Assembly (NCBI RefSeq): GCF_005938085.1
Contig: NZ_SMZK01000001.1
Location: 1,364,001-1,428,000, forward strand
Source of the DNA: Haloterrigena sp. H1
Lineage (GTDB): Archaea; Halobacteriota; Halobacteria; Halobacteriales; Natrialbaceae
Length of the DNA stretch: 64,000 nt
Direction: 5' to 3'
In this document: one piece after another, positions 55,664 to 64,000 of the stretch
Position numbering within the stretch: position 1 is the stretch's first letter
How the letters are laid out: each line of letters opens with the position of its first letter
Program-made: the position numbers and the translations under genes
The notes under the pieces: model-generated
The model's database searches: none
Seen by the model: only the letters and a program-made list of their open reading frames with translations
What the model was told of the DNA's origin: nothing

Positions 55664-56050
55664 ATGTCTTCGAGTCACCTCTCGGCGGACGAACGGACCG
55701 AGTTGACGAGCGCGGCCCGGACGGTCGTCGGCGACGAACTGCGCAGCGTCACGTACTTCAGCGAGGACGAGGTCGAACAGCTGTACCTTCGTGGCGACCT
55801 CGAGGCAGACGCGGACCTCGTCGGTTTCGCGGACACCGAACGGCTCGGCTTCCAGTCACAGACGGCCTACCAGGACTCCGAACTCGGACCCTACCAGTTC
55901 ACGATTCGCGTCTTCGAACGCGGCTACCTCACCCGCGTGATCGTCGGCGACCACGGGGTGTTCGTCACGACGGACGCGATGGCGCGAGACCGGTTTGAGG
56001 AGATCGCAGCCGCGCTACAGGGCGTCCTCGTGGAGTTCGACGAGCCCTGA
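55664..56050 (+). CDS. Conserved haloarchaeal protein, unknown function
   Basis: A 128-residue soluble acidic protein with a regular alpha/beta pattern: SVTYFSEDEVEQLYLRGDLEADADLV, YQFTIRVFERGYLTRVIVGDHGVFVTTDAMARDRFEEIAAALQGVL. No catalytic motif is visible. TTTTACT at 55634-55640 lies 24-30 bases before the ATG, supporting a leaderless transcript. GCTATCA occurs on both sides of the TATA element (55624 and 55654). I recall homologues only from haloarchaea. Confidence 0.72.
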   Translation: MSSSHLSADERTELTSAARTVVGDELRSVTYFSEDEVEQLYLRGDLEADADLVGFADTERLGFQSQTAYQDSELGPYQFTIRVFERGYLTRVIVGDHGVFVTTDAMARDRFEEIAAALQGVLVEFDEP

Positions 56051-56173
56051 TACGGTCTGCTGTCACCGGGTCCGCAGGACGGGTTGCGGGTGCGCCGGCC
56101 TGACTGACAGCAGTCCTATGAGTCAGACGGTCAGATGAACAGCCGCTACAGGGCGGGTTCGGGAAGCGCCTTC

Positions 56174-56232
56174 ATACTGTCGGACAGCAGCCAGTGAGAA
56201 GTCGATCTGCAAATAGTTCTGTTCGACAGTAT
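56174..56232. repeat. Dispersed palindromic repeat, copy C
   Basis: ATACTGTCGGACAG and TTCGACAGTAT form the ends of a 59-base element with the interior CAGCCAGTGAGAAGTCGATCT and AATAGTTCT. It is a shortened version of copy B; it lacks the long inner hairpin. Confidence 0.72.
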
Positions 56233-56337
56233 CAGGGGCTACGCGACGAGTCGCCACCGCCGGGTGACGTAGCAACGAACACGCCGCCTCGAGACAGCCG
56301 GCAGTATGGCTTTGGCGATCGGGCCCTTCCAGCCGGT

Positions 56338-56823
56338 ATGGTTGATGCAGTGACGATCTTCGCGATCGCGTTGCTCGCCGGTGCCATCGTCGGCGCAGCC
56401 GTGCCGATGGTTCCGAGTGGCCTCCTCTCGCTCGCCGGCCTCGGTGTCTACTGGTGGGGTTCCGGATTCGCAGAGCTGAGCGTCCTTACGTTCGTCGTCC
56501 TCGCCGTCCTTGCTCTCGTCACGGCGCTCATCGAGTTCTTCGGCGGCTCGATCGCCGCCCGAGCAGGCGGCGCGTCGTGGATCACAACCGCGGCCGCCGC
56601 CGTCGTCGGCATCGTCCTCATGGTCGTCACCGGCCCGCTGGGATTGCTCGTCGGCCTCTTCGGGACCGTCTTCGTCCTCGAGTTCGTCCGCGACGGGGAA
56701 CTCGAGGGCAGTACGCGCTCAGCCGTCTACACGACCGTCGGCGTCCTTGCATCGACGGCGGTGCAGGTCCTGCTGACGGCGTCGATCCTCTTTGGGTTCG
56801 TCATCGGCGTCTTCCTGCTCTGA
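56338..56823 (+). CDS. DUF456 family membrane protein
   Basis: A 161-residue membrane protein with five or six hydrophobic segments and few polar residues. DUF456 hallmarks are GAAVPMVPSGLLSLAGLGVYWWGSG, ALIEFFGGSIAARAGGAS and TGPLGLLVGLFGTVFVLEF. Function unknown; found across bacteria and archaea. I chose ATG 56338 (MVDAVTIFAI), which begins at the first helix; the frame upstream crosses repeat copy C and is unlikely to be coding. Confidence 0.88.
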   Translation: MVDAVTIFAIALLAGAIVGAAVPMVPSGLLSLAGLGVYWWGSGFAELSVLTFVVLAVLALVTALIEFFGGSIAARAGGASWITTAAAAVVGIVLMVVTGPLGLLVGLFGTVFVLEFVRDGELEGSTRSAVYTTVGVLASTAVQVLLTASILFGFVIGVFLL

Positions 56824-56868
56824 CCGACACAAAAAAGACTGAAGCCGTGGGCGTCGTTCACACGGGAA

Positions 56869-57033
56869 ATGGAGTGTTCCGAAACCGACTGCGAGCGTCC
56901 AGCCACGGTCGAGTTGCATATCCCTTGGGACGAGAACCGCCTCGTCTGTGCCGCTCACGCCCGCGTGCTGGGTCGACAGGACGGCGTCGTCGCCGATCCG
57001 AATCCGGACCGAGCAGACGACTTGCTCGAGTAA
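56869..57033 (+). CDS. Tiny putative zinc-finger protein
   Basis: A 54-residue acidic protein, MECSETDCERPATVEL at the start, with C3-x4-C8 and later LVCAAHARVLG (Cys 27, His 30): a plausible C2-CH zinc site. It lies 45 bases after the DUF456 gene in the same direction and ends 4 bases before the convergent gltX stop. Coding is supported by the cysteine spacing, acidic composition and a clean start and stop. No family known to me. Confidence 0.65.
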   Translation: MECSETDCERPATVELHIPWDENRLVCAAHARVLGRQDGVVADPNPDRADDLLE

Positions 57034-57037
57034 GGTT

Positions 57038-58756
57038 TCAGGGGTGAGCGTAGTAGACGACGGTCTCGTCGTCCTCGTGGCGGTCGATCCGCGCGAAGCC
57101 GACGCGTTCGAACTGGACGAGTTCGTCGGACTCGAGCCCGCCGACGCCCGGTTCCGCGTGGCCGGAGACATCGCCCTCCATCGTCCGCATGCGGACGGGC
57201 ACGCTCTCCTCGGCCGGCACCCAGTGAACGACGTCCACGTCCCCCTCGCGGACGACGTCGATGTCGTCGCCGGTGTACTGGAGCGTGTCACGCGTATACT
57301 GGAAACAGCCCAGCCCCTTGAGCCAGATCCGTTCCTCGCGGTCGGGGAGGTCTCCCTCCTCGAGCAAGACGGCATCACTGACCGGAATCTCTCGAACGCC
57401 GCGATCCTCGTGGTTGGGATGCAGCGGCGGGTTCGCCTCGTCAGGTGGGCTGCCACCGAGTGGAAGCTGAACGCCGTTGCGGACGAAAAAGCGGCGGTCG
57501 GTCTCGTCGTCGATCAGGTCGCGGTTGTTCGCGTAGATCGAACTCATCGCGAGGTCGACATCGGTGGTCGAGGTTCCCAGCCCGGTCATCGCCTCGACGA
57601 TGGCCTCGCCGCGGATGCCGCGCCGACGCAGGCTCTTGAGCGTCGGTGCGCGTGGGTCGTCCCAGCCGTCGAGTTCGCCCTGCTCGATCAGTTCCGAAAT
57701 GGTTGACGTACTCACCTTGACGTTGTAATCGTCGAGCTGGACGTGGCCCCAGTGGATCACTTCGGGGTACTCCCAGTCGAAGTAATCGTAGACGAACTGC
57801 TGGCGTTTCGCGGAGTCCTGCAGGTCGATCCCTCGGATGATGTGCGTGATCCCGATGAGGTGGTCATCGACGCCCGACTGGAAGTCCAGCATCGGCCAGC
57901 ATCGGTATTCGCTGGCTTCCTCGCGGGGATGAGGCGTATCGATCATCCGGAAGGCCACCCAGTCGCGCAGCGCCGGATTCTTGTGCTCGATGTCGGTTTT
58001 GACCCGCAGGACCATCTCGCCGCTTTCGTATTCGCCGTCGATCATGGCCTCGAATTCCTCGAGTACCGTCTCAGTGTCCTTCTCGCGGTGGGGACACGCC
58101 TCGCCCGAGTTCTTCAGCTCCGAGAACGCCTCGCCCGAACACGAGCAGGTGTAGGCCCCGCCGAGTTCGATCAGCTCGTGGGCGTGGTCGTAATAGGTCT
58201 CGAGGCGGTCGCTCGCTTTGTACGTCGCGTCGGGCTCGAAGCCGAGATAGTCGAGGTCCTCGAGGATGTCGTCATAGGCCTCGAGATCCGGCCGTTTGGT
58301 CTCGGGGTCGGTGTCGTCGAAGCGCACGCAGAACCAGCCGTCGTAGCGGTCGCGGTAGGTGCCGATGACGGCGGGCATCCGGGCGTGGCCGACGTGCCAC
58401 GGGCCGTTGGGGTTGGGCGCACACCGCATTCGGATCTCGTCGTACTCCTCGGCGTTCGGAAGGTCGGGGAGGTCGTGTTCGTCTTCTTCCTCTTTGGCTT
58501 CGATCTCGGCGAGTTCCTCGGGGGCGAGTTCCTCGAGGCGAGCGCGTTTGGCCTCGTAATCAAGATCGTTGACCCGTCCGACGACGCCACCGGCGATCCC
58601 CGGAATCTCGTCGCCGTGCTCGCGGAACTCGGGGTTGTCGCCCATCAGCGGCCCCATAATCGCGCCGACGTCGGCGTCGCTCTCGTGTTTGACGGCATTT
58701 AATAGTGCGTGCTTTTCGACCTCGCGCTCAACACGCTCGCGTAACTCGTCGTTCAT
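57038..58756 (-). CDS. gltX: Glutamyl-tRNA synthetase
   Basis: Charges tRNA-Glu, and in archaea also tRNA-Gln (later amidated by GatDE). The 572-residue protein belongs to the archaeal/GlnRS-like class: signature RCAPNPNGPWHVGHARMPAV (HxGH), then GWFCVRFDDTDPETKRPDLEAYDDI, and the KMSKS-equivalent DYNVKVSTSTISEL. The C-terminal beta-barrel anticodon-binding domain is present. The N-terminal 100 residues form the helical extension usual in archaeal GluRS. ATG 58756 is chosen because the frame further upstream is basic and unlike a haloarchaeal protein. Confidence 0.96.
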   Translation of the reverse strand: MNDELRERVEREVEKHALLNAVKHESDADVGAIMGPLMGDNPEFREHGDEIPGIAGGVVGRVNDLDYEAKRARLEELAPEELAEIEAKEEEDEHDLPDLPNAEEYDEIRMRCAPNPNGPWHVGHARMPAVIGTYRDRYDGWFCVRFDDTDPETKRPDLEAYDDILEDLDYLGFEPDATYKASDRLETYYDHAHELIELGGAYTCSCSGEAFSELKNSGEACPHREKDTETVLEEFEAMIDGEYESGEMVLRVKTDIEHKNPALRDWVAFRMIDTPHPREEASEYRCWPMLDFQSGVDDHLIGITHIIRGIDLQDSAKRQQFVYDYFDWEYPEVIHWGHVQLDDYNVKVSTSTISELIEQGELDGWDDPRAPTLKSLRRRGIRGEAIVEAMTGLGTSTTDVDLAMSSIYANNRDLIDDETDRRFFVRNGVQLPLGGSPPDEANPPLHPNHEDRGVREIPVSDAVLLEEGDLPDREERIWLKGLGCFQYTRDTLQYTGDDIDVVREGDVDVVHWVPAEESVPVRMRTMEGDVSGHAEPGVGGLESDELVQFERVGFARIDRHEDDETVVYYAHP

Positions 58757-58860
58757 TATCGAGCGGTATTCGTGCCCGGACCAAAACCCTCGCGGTGTCG
58801 GCTCGGCGAGCGACGGCCACGCGGCCTGCCACGAACCGGTGACGACGGATTCAGGCGCGG

Positions 58861-60123
58861 TCAGAACCCGCCCCCGGTGAGCAGGTCTAGGAAGTCCTGC
58901 ATCGCCAGTGCGGCCAACACGATGGCCAGCAGCACCAGCAGCGCGTTGACGACGTTCAGCTTCCGAGAGTTGCGGTACTCGCCCATCGTCTCGCGGTCGT
59001 TGACCGCCCAGAACAACAGGACGGCCGCGACCGGCAGCCCGAAGATACCGTTGTACATCGGGAACAGGATCACCATGTCGACGACCGAGAGGTCCATGAC
59101 CCGGCTGATCATCGGCGAGAGGACGCCGACACCGGTCAGCCCCGCGAAGACGATTGTGAACAGCCGATCGCCCTTCTGGACGTCCACTCCGGCCGCCTGC
59201 GGGATCATGTACGCGGGCGCCCACATGATCGGGATGATGCTGTTGAACGCGGCCGCGATCACGCCGCCGATGAACAGTACCATCGCCCATACGCCAAGCA
59301 CCTCGACCAGCGCCTCGCCGGGCGTGATGAATGTCTCGAGTTGCGTAAAGCCCATCGGGCGCAGCAGCGCCGCGGCGGCGATCAGGATCGCGATCGTCGT
59401 CACGCCGCCAACCGCGTATCCGATCGCCAGGTCCTCCCGCGCGTCGGGCAGGTCGCTCTGGTCCGTCCAGCCCTTCTGGTGGACGAGGATAGACTCAAGG
59501 AAGAAGTTCGGCCACAGCGCGGTCGTCCCGAGCAACCCGGCGGCCATCGCCACCGCGCCGAACGTGTCCGTCGTCGGGACGAACCCGAGCGCGACGTCAC
59601 CCGGGTTCGCGCCGCTCGGGAGCGCGACGATCACGTAGATGACCATCAGTGACAGCATCATGCCGATCATCACGTTCTCGACGGTGTCGTAGTTCAGAAC
59701 GCCGACGCCGATCGCCACGAACGTCGTCACGACGGCGATCGGTTGCCAGCCGATCGCGCCGCCGAGCAGGAACGAGAAACCTGCGCCGACGGCGGCGACG
59801 AGGCCGAGGGTCCACGCTACGCAGCCGATCGCCAGGAATATCGCGATCGCCGTCGCCCCCGGCCGGCCGAGCTTCTCCCGAACGAACACCATCAAGGGCT
59901 CGCCGTGGATCCCCAGCCTGGCGCTCATGTCTTGTGCCATGAAGCCGAGCAACGCAGCGCCGACAACGGCCCACAACAGCGTGTAGCCGTGCATCACGCC
60001 GGCCTGGCTGGCGATGAACACCGACCCCGAGCCGAAGTAACTGGCGACCATCACGAACGCCAGTCCGTACTGTTGTACCTGTCCGGCCGCGTAGTCGAGT
60101 GGAGAAAAGTTGCGGATACTCAT
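58861..60123 (-). CDS. Nramp-like (divalent metal transporter) family protein, atypical
   Basis: A 420-residue membrane protein with 11 hydrophobic segments in the LeuT-like Nramp fold. Helix 1 reads MVASYFGSGSVFIASQAG; canonical Nramp proteins have DPGN here, so the metal-binding Asp and Asn are missing. Helix 6 reads ALWPNFFLES instead of the MPHN motif with its metal-binding Met. It therefore probably carries another substrate, as do Nramp-related Mg2+ or aluminium transporters, or has a different coupling. Start ATG 60123 (MSIRNFSPLD). Lies on the same strand 104 bases upstream of gltX. Confidence 0.83.
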   Translation of the reverse strand: MSIRNFSPLDYAAGQVQQYGLAFVMVASYFGSGSVFIASQAGVMHGYTLLWAVVGAALLGFMAQDMSARLGIHGEPLMVFVREKLGRPGATAIAIFLAIGCVAWTLGLVAAVGAGFSFLLGGAIGWQPIAVVTTFVAIGVGVLNYDTVENVMIGMMLSLMVIYVIVALPSGANPGDVALGFVPTTDTFGAVAMAAGLLGTTALWPNFFLESILVHQKGWTDQSDLPDAREDLAIGYAVGGVTTIAILIAAAALLRPMGFTQLETFITPGEALVEVLGVWAMVLFIGGVIAAAFNSIIPIMWAPAYMIPQAAGVDVQKGDRLFTIVFAGLTGVGVLSPMISRVMDLSVVDMVILFPMYNGIFGLPVAAVLLFWAVNDRETMGEYRNSRKLNVVNALLVLLAIVLAALAMQDFLDLLTGGGF

Positions 60124-60413
60124 TCGTCGGTGCTTTGCGTTCGACGGTCGATTCGTCGTAGGTGCCGGACGCTGACGAACTGCTCCCGTGGGGATTCGAT
60201 ACGCTGTGGCTCGTCGGACTGTGGTTGTGTTCGCATCATGGTTGCGTCGTAACGCCCAATCTCGAAAAGCGAGCGAGTACGGGTGTCGCTGAGTGTAGTA
60301 CACCTACAGTAAACAGTCCCAGAGGGGAGTGTCTACGCCCGGAATGTTCAACTGCCCGGTTCCGAAACGCCGTACAGCGACGGGGTCACGAGGACGGTCG
60401 GTTCTCCCCGACA

Positions 60414-61071
60414 ATCCACGGTTCCGGCGGGATCCTGATCGTCACCGGACTGTCCCTCCTGACATCGCTCTCGAGCGACGAGGTCGCGGGCACCGCCAGC
60501 GCGATCTTCACCGTCGGCGCCGTGTTCGACAGCGTCGTCTACGCCCGGTCGGGCGAGATCGACTGGCCCACCGCGGGCGCGGTCGGCGCGGCCGCCGTCG
60601 GCACGTGGATCAGCGTCCGGGCCAACGCCTATCTCTCGCGGCGGGCCTACGGGCACGTGCTCGCCGCGTTGCTCGCGGTCGGCGGCGGGAACATCGTCTA
60701 CCGGGAGCACCGCGATCTCGAGCCGCGACTCGAACCCGGGCGGTATCGTCGCGATCTCACCGCGTTCGCCGGGATCGGGCTCGTGATCGGCGTCTTCGGG
60801 GGCCTTCTGGGGATCGGCGGGGCCGCGCTGTCGACCCCCGCGCTCGTCCTGGTCGGTGTACCGATGCTCGTGACGATCGCGGTCACCCAGATCGTCGTCT
60901 TCACCGCGCTGTGTACCGCGTTCAACGACCTGCTTCGGGACGCGGTCGTTGCGTCGCTGTTCGTGCCGATCACGGCCGCCTACCTCGGGGCGTCGGCGTC
61001 GGTTGGTGGCTCACCACCGGATCGCCGCGAGCCGGCTAAAGCTCGCACTCGGCGTCGTGCAGGTGATCTGA
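60414..61071 (+). pseudogene. Decayed TauE/SafE-type anion exporter gene
   Basis: The frame from 60414 encodes GSGGILIVTGLSLLTSLSSDEVAGTAS, VYARSGEIDWPTAGAVGAAAVGTWIS and the second-half repeat GIGLVIGVFGGLLGIGGAALSTPALVL, all typical of sulfite/organosulfonate exporters. No start codon or first helix precedes it. After AYLGAS near 60985 the family-like end continues in another frame (RIAASRLKLALGVVQVI, stop TGA 61069-61071), while the original frame runs into basic non-haloarchaeal residues. So it is 5'-truncated and frameshifted. A sequencing error could explain the frameshift but not the missing start. Confidence 0.7.
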
Positions 61072-61153
61072 CCACTGTTCTCGACGAGCAACGGCCGTTG
61101 AGTGTAGCCGCTCGACCGTCGCTCCGTCCGAAAAAACGACCGACGCGGAAGCG

Positions 61154-62206
61154 TCAGTAGCCGCGTTCGATCAGGTAATCCGCGAGGTCACAGAGGAGGT
61201 CGCGTGCCTCGTTGTCCGGCAGGACTTCGAGTCGGTTCTTGCCACGCTCGACTAAGTCGCGGGCGGTCTGGTTCGCATAGGAGATCGAGCCGGCCGCCTC
61301 GAGTTCGGCGACCGCGTCGTCGATTTCGGCTTCGGTGACCGCGTCGACGTCGTCGGTGTCGACCAAGTTGTCGACGTCGACGCCCTGCTCGCGGGCGTGG
61401 ACGGTAATCAGTGTCTGTTTGTTCTCGACGAGGTCGCTGCCGCGCTGTTTGCCGAGTTGCTCGCTGGGGACGGTCAGGTCGAGGACGTCGTCCTGAATTT
61501 GGAACGCGCGGCCGACGTCGAGCCCGTAGCCGTAGAGTTCGTCGATCGTCTCGTCGTCAGCGCCGAGCAAGATCGCCGGCAGACACGCCGACGCTGCGTA
61601 CAGGACGGCCGTCTTCTGTTCGACCATCTCGAGGTACTCGTCGGGCGAGACGTCGGTACGCTCCTCGAAGGTGACGTCGAGGGACTGCCCTTCGCAGATG
61701 TCAGTACAGGTGGTCGCGAGGACCTCGAACGCGTCGACGACGCGGTCCGACTTCGCGTTCGTCTCGAGCATGATCTCGAACGCTTTCGAGTAGAGCGTGT
61801 CGCCGGCCAGAATGGCCGTCTCGAGATCGTACTCCTTGTGGACGGCGGGGACGCCACGCCGGAGGTCGTCGTCGTCCATGATGTCGTCGTGGATCAGGGT
61901 AAACGACTGGATGACCTCGACGCTGACGGCGCCAGCCATCACGTCGACCGGGCCGCTGTCGTCGAGTGAGGGAAACGACCGATACCCGGTCGAGAGCGTC
62001 TCGACGTCGGCCAGCGCCTCTGCCGTCGTCAAGAAGACGGTCGGCCGGAGTCGCTTGCCGCCCGCGTCCAGCAGGTATCGAGAGGCTTCGTAGAGCCGCT
62101 CGGGTCGCTGGATGGGGAGCTCCTCGGGAATCGCGTCGTTGACGAGTTCACGACGCTTGCGCACCGCTTCGAGCACCGCCTGTTCGCGTGCCTCGGGACT
62201 CGTCAT
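61154..62206 (-). CDS. idsA: Geranylgeranyl/farnesyl diphosphate synthase
   Basis: Trans-prenyl chain elongation enzyme supplying C20 (and perhaps C15/C25) chains for archaeal lipids, carotenoids and quinones. The 350-residue protein has the first Asp-rich motif DDIMD (107-111), preceded at position -5 by Phe 102, which limits chain length in archaeal GGPP synthases, and the second motif DDVLD (239-243). GGKRLRPTVF and ENKQTLITV are also visible. It follows RNase J by one base gap on the same strand (start 62206, stop of rnj at 62208), so they form an operon. Confidence 0.95.
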   Translation of the reverse strand: MTSPEAREQAVLEAVRKRRELVNDAIPEELPIQRPERLYEASRYLLDAGGKRLRPTVFLTTAEALADVETLSTGYRSFPSLDDSGPVDVMAGAVSVEVIQSFTLIHDDIMDDDDLRRGVPAVHKEYDLETAILAGDTLYSKAFEIMLETNAKSDRVVDAFEVLATTCTDICEGQSLDVTFEERTDVSPDEYLEMVEQKTAVLYAASACLPAILLGADDETIDELYGYGLDVGRAFQIQDDVLDLTVPSEQLGKQRGSDLVENKQTLITVHAREQGVDVDNLVDTDDVDAVTEAEIDDAVAELEAAGSISYANQTARDLVERGKNRLEVLPDNEARDLLCDLADYLIERGY

Positions 62207-62207
62207 A

Positions 62208-63560
62208 TCAGTCGACGAGCTGGATGAGGTTCCCGTTGCGCGTGACGTGGAGATCTCGTCCCATCTGGTAGCCCTCGTTCGAGGCGAGGTCGACGTAGCC
62301 CGAGAACCCTTTCATGTCCTGGTGGGCAGGGATGACGTGCTGGGGCTGGAGTGCATCTAACATCTCGTAGTGGCCCTCCTGGTTGAGGTGGCCCGAGACG
62401 TGGATATCGTCGTAGATCCGCGCGCCCTGCATGCCGAGCAGTTTCTCGGCCTGATAGCGCTGACCCTCGTTGGTCGGCTCGGGAATCACGCGGGCCGAGA
62501 AGACGACCTTGTCGCCGTCGTCCAGTTCGTAGGGGGTCTCACCGCGGGCCATCCGGGTGAGCATCGCGCGGGGCTCGCCCTGGTGGCCGGTGACGACGGG
62601 CAGATAGTCCTCTTTCCCCTCGTTCATGATCCGCTTGAACGTGCGGTCGACGGACTTGCGGTGGCCGAACATGCCAAGATCCGATGGGAAGTCGACGAAG
62701 TCCAATCGTTCTGCAGTGCCCGAGTACTTCTCCATCGACCGACCCAGCAAGACGGGCTGGCGGCCGATGTCGTCGGCGAACTCGACGAGCGATTTGACGC
62801 GTGCGATGTGGCTCGAGAACGTCGTCGCGACGATCCCGCCGTCGTAGTCCTCCATGCTGTAGAGGACGTCCCGGAGGTGTTCGCGCGCGACGTTTTCCGA
62901 CGGCGTCCGGCCTTTCTTGTTGGCGTTGGTACAGTCCTCGATATAACAGAGGACACCTTCGCCCTCGCGGCCGATCTCACGGAACCGCTTCATGTCGATC
63001 GGGTCGCCGATGACGGGGGTGTGGTCCATCCGTTTGTCCAGCCCGTAGACGATCGCGCCCTCGGGCGTGTGGAGGACGGGGTTGATCGCGTCGATGATCG
63101 AGTGGGTGACGTTGACGAACTCGAGGTCGACCTTGCCGGAGTCGCCGATCGACATCGTCTCGCCGGCCTCCATCTTGATCAGGTCGTTCTCGACGCCGAA
63201 CTTCTGTTCGCCCTCGATCTGCTGTTTGACCAGTTCGATCGTAAACGGCGTGGCGACGACCGGTGCGTTGTACCGGTGGGCCAGCTTCGAGATGGCACCG
63301 ATGTGATCTAGGTGCCCGTGGGTGGGGACGATCGCCTGAACGTCGCCCTCCAAGTCGCTCATGACCCGGTCGTCGGGGATCGCACCCATATCGATCAGGT
63401 CGAGACTGTGCATCCGCTCGGTTTCGACGTTATCGTGGATCAGTACCTTCGAGAGGTTCAGACCCATGTCGAAGATGACGACGTCGTCGCCGGCGCGGAC
63501 GGCAGTCATCTGCCGCCCAACCGCTTCGTAGCCGCCAATCGTTGCAATTTCGATTTCCAT
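62208..63560 (-). CDS. rnj: Ribonuclease J (beta-CASP exonuclease)
   Basis: 5'-3' exoribonuclease of the metallo-beta-lactamase/beta-CASP family. The 450-residue protein has the zinc motif THGHLDHIG (His 81-His 86), a second [23 protein letters not shown], and the beta-CASP motifs [16 protein letters not shown] and the C-terminal His in [10 protein letters not shown] and VIPAHQDMK. Start ATG 63560 ([10 protein letters not shown]). It is the first gene of the rnj-idsA operon, a linkage common in haloarchaea. The nearest good TATA element lies about 205 bases upstream, so the mRNA may have a long, hairpin-rich leader. Confidence 0.95.
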   Translation of the reverse strand: MEIEIATIGGYEAVGRQMTAVRAGDDVVIFDMGLNLSKVLIHDNVETERMHSLDLIDMGAIPDDRVMSDLEGDVQAIVPTHGHLDHIGAISKLAHRYNAPVVATPFTIELVKQQIEGEQKFGVENDLIKMEAGETMSIGDSGKVDLEFVNVTHSIIDAINPVLHTPEGAIVYGLDKRMDHTPVIGDPIDMKRFREIGREGEGVLCYIEDCTNANKKGRTPSENVAREHLRDVLYSMEDYDGGIVATTFSSHIARVKSLVEFADDIGRQPVLLGRSMEKYSGTAERLDFVDFPSDLGMFGHRKSVDRTFKRIMNEGKEDYLPVVTGHQGEPRAMLTRMARGETPYELDDGDKVVFSARVIPEPTNEGQRYQAEKLLGMQGARIYDDIHVSGHLNQEGHYEMLDALQPQHVIPAHQDMKGFSGYVDLASNEGYQMGRDLHVTRNGNLIQLVD

Positions 63561-63742
63561 GGTTCGTAGCACTGAAAGCCGCGTGGTGGACTCTCATCGA
63601 AACGGTCCGCGGACTCCCGGTTGTTCGGCCCCGGCGTCTTGCAGCACGTCGGCCATCCCGCTATGCGTCCGCGGAGACAACCCGTCTCCAGCCGGCTCAC
63701 GACATCGTGAGCCCCGAACGCACTTGCCCGCGGGTTTCGCTA
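63561..63742 (-). promoter_or_regulatory. Long leader region of RNase J with two hairpins
   Basis: From TTTTTAAG (minus strand, 63764-63771) the transcript would begin near 63742, giving about 180 bases of leader. It contains two strong adjacent hairpins: GGCTCACG/CGTGAGCC (63694-63713) and GGAGAC/GTCTCC (63673-63689), and two GTCCGCGGA blocks (63607-63616 and 63668-63676). No gene is supported here. Autoregulation by the RNase is a suggestion only. Confidence 0.45.
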
Positions 63743-63763
63743 TGTGCTCGTACACGCCCAGGT

Positions 63764-63771
63764 CTTAAAAA
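63764..63771 (-). promoter_or_regulatory. TATA box of the rnj-idsA operon
   Basis: TTTTTAAG on the minus strand, about 205 bases before the rnj ATG; the best promoter-like element in the 353-base gap. Confidence 0.5.
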
Positions 63772-63913
63772 CACAGTGGGTTAGCCCGTCAGTCAGTATC
63801 CGCCTCGCTGATCGGGTACCGAGAGAGCAAACTACCCAGCTTCGCGCATCGTAATCCATTTGCCGGTCGCCCCGAAATCCGTTTCCAGTACTCATGCTTT
63901 CGGAGGGATCGTC

Positions 63914-64000
63914 GTGTACGTAATCATCGTCGGTGCCGGTGAAGTCGGTCGCTCGATCGCTGCGAACCTCGAGGACACCCACGATGTCGTCGTCGTCGAC
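63914..64000 (+). CDS. trkA: Trk potassium uptake regulator TrkA, N-terminal part (cut by window end)
   Basis: The first 29 residues, VYVIIVGAGEVGRSIAANL and on to DVVVVD, form the NAD-binding GxGxxG Rossmann start of TrkA/RCK proteins, which gate Trk/Ktr potassium uptake. A GTG start at 63914 is preceded by GGAGG (63902-63906) 7 bases upstream. The gene continues beyond base 64000. K+ uptake is essential in salt-in haloarchaea. Confidence 0.88.
   Translation, partial: MYVIIVGAGEVGRSIAANLEDTHDVVVVD

Overview
This window is a piece of a haloarchaeal chromosome (class Halobacteria; a Natrialbales-like genus is my guess from general resemblance only). The evidence is a GC-rich, strongly acidic proteome; archaeal TATA boxes about 25-30 bases before many start codons (leaderless genes); archaeal ribosomal proteins S17e, L7Ae, S28e and L24e; NOP5 with fibrillarin; the tRNA acetyltransferase TmcA; an archaeal GluRS; a geranylgeranyl diphosphate synthase; a HalOD1-domain protein; and a complete archaeal rRNA operon (16S, tRNA-Ala, 23S, 5S).

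Layout. 1-7.2 kb: dodecin, an A-type Fe-S carrier, hisD, a two-gene ABC-2 exporter, an HxlR-type regulator and an NmrA-type dehydrogenase; near-identical operator-like motifs lie before the exporter and between the regulator and the NmrA gene. 7.2-13 kb: the rRNA operon with four tandem promoters, long 16S and 23S processing stems and a terminator. 13-14.4 kb: a gene-poor stretch with a nested set of inverted repeats that could be a structured RNA, a small zinc-finger gene and one copy of a dispersed palindromic repeat. 14.4-25 kb: a geranylgeranyl-reductase-type flavoprotein, a 2-hydroxyacid dehydrogenase, stress and signalling proteins, asd, S17e, a cation/proton antiporter, a CitG-like/DUF447 pair, a cupin, and an RsmB-type methyltransferase with its PUA-like partner in a separate overlapping gene. 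25-37 kb: PAC2 chaperone, aldo/keto reductase, a PAPS-reductase-family protein divergent from a GCS2-type ligase paralogue, a secreted PQQ-type sugar dehydrogenase, patatin, glutaredoxin, an AstE/AspA-type enzyme, DUF309 and tRNA-Leu(CAA).

37-49.7 kb: inositol-phosphatase family enzyme, a DUF63 membrane protein, the NOP5-fibrillarin operon, hybrid cluster protein, gshA with a winged-helix gene, an M24 peptidase, a large FAD/Fe-S D-lactate-dehydrogenase-type protein and superoxide dismutase. Several of these (hcp, gshA, glutaredoxin, sod, the Fe-S carrier) concern thiol, redox or nitrosative stress. 49.7-64 kb: the L7Ae-S28e-L24e-ndk operon with a long leader, oleate hydratase divergent from tmcA, small membrane proteins, gltX, an Nramp-like transporter without the canonical metal motif, a decayed TauE/SafE gene, idsA, RNase J with a long hairpin-rich leader, and the start of trkA cut by the window edge.

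I see no CRISPR array, no intact insertion sequence and no prophage. The most interesting non-coding signals are the ATACTGTCGGACAG palindromic repeats (near 14.2, 49.2 and 56.2 kb), the structured element at 13.24-13.42 kb, the operator-like repeats around the HxlR gene, and the leaders of rpl7ae and RNase J.
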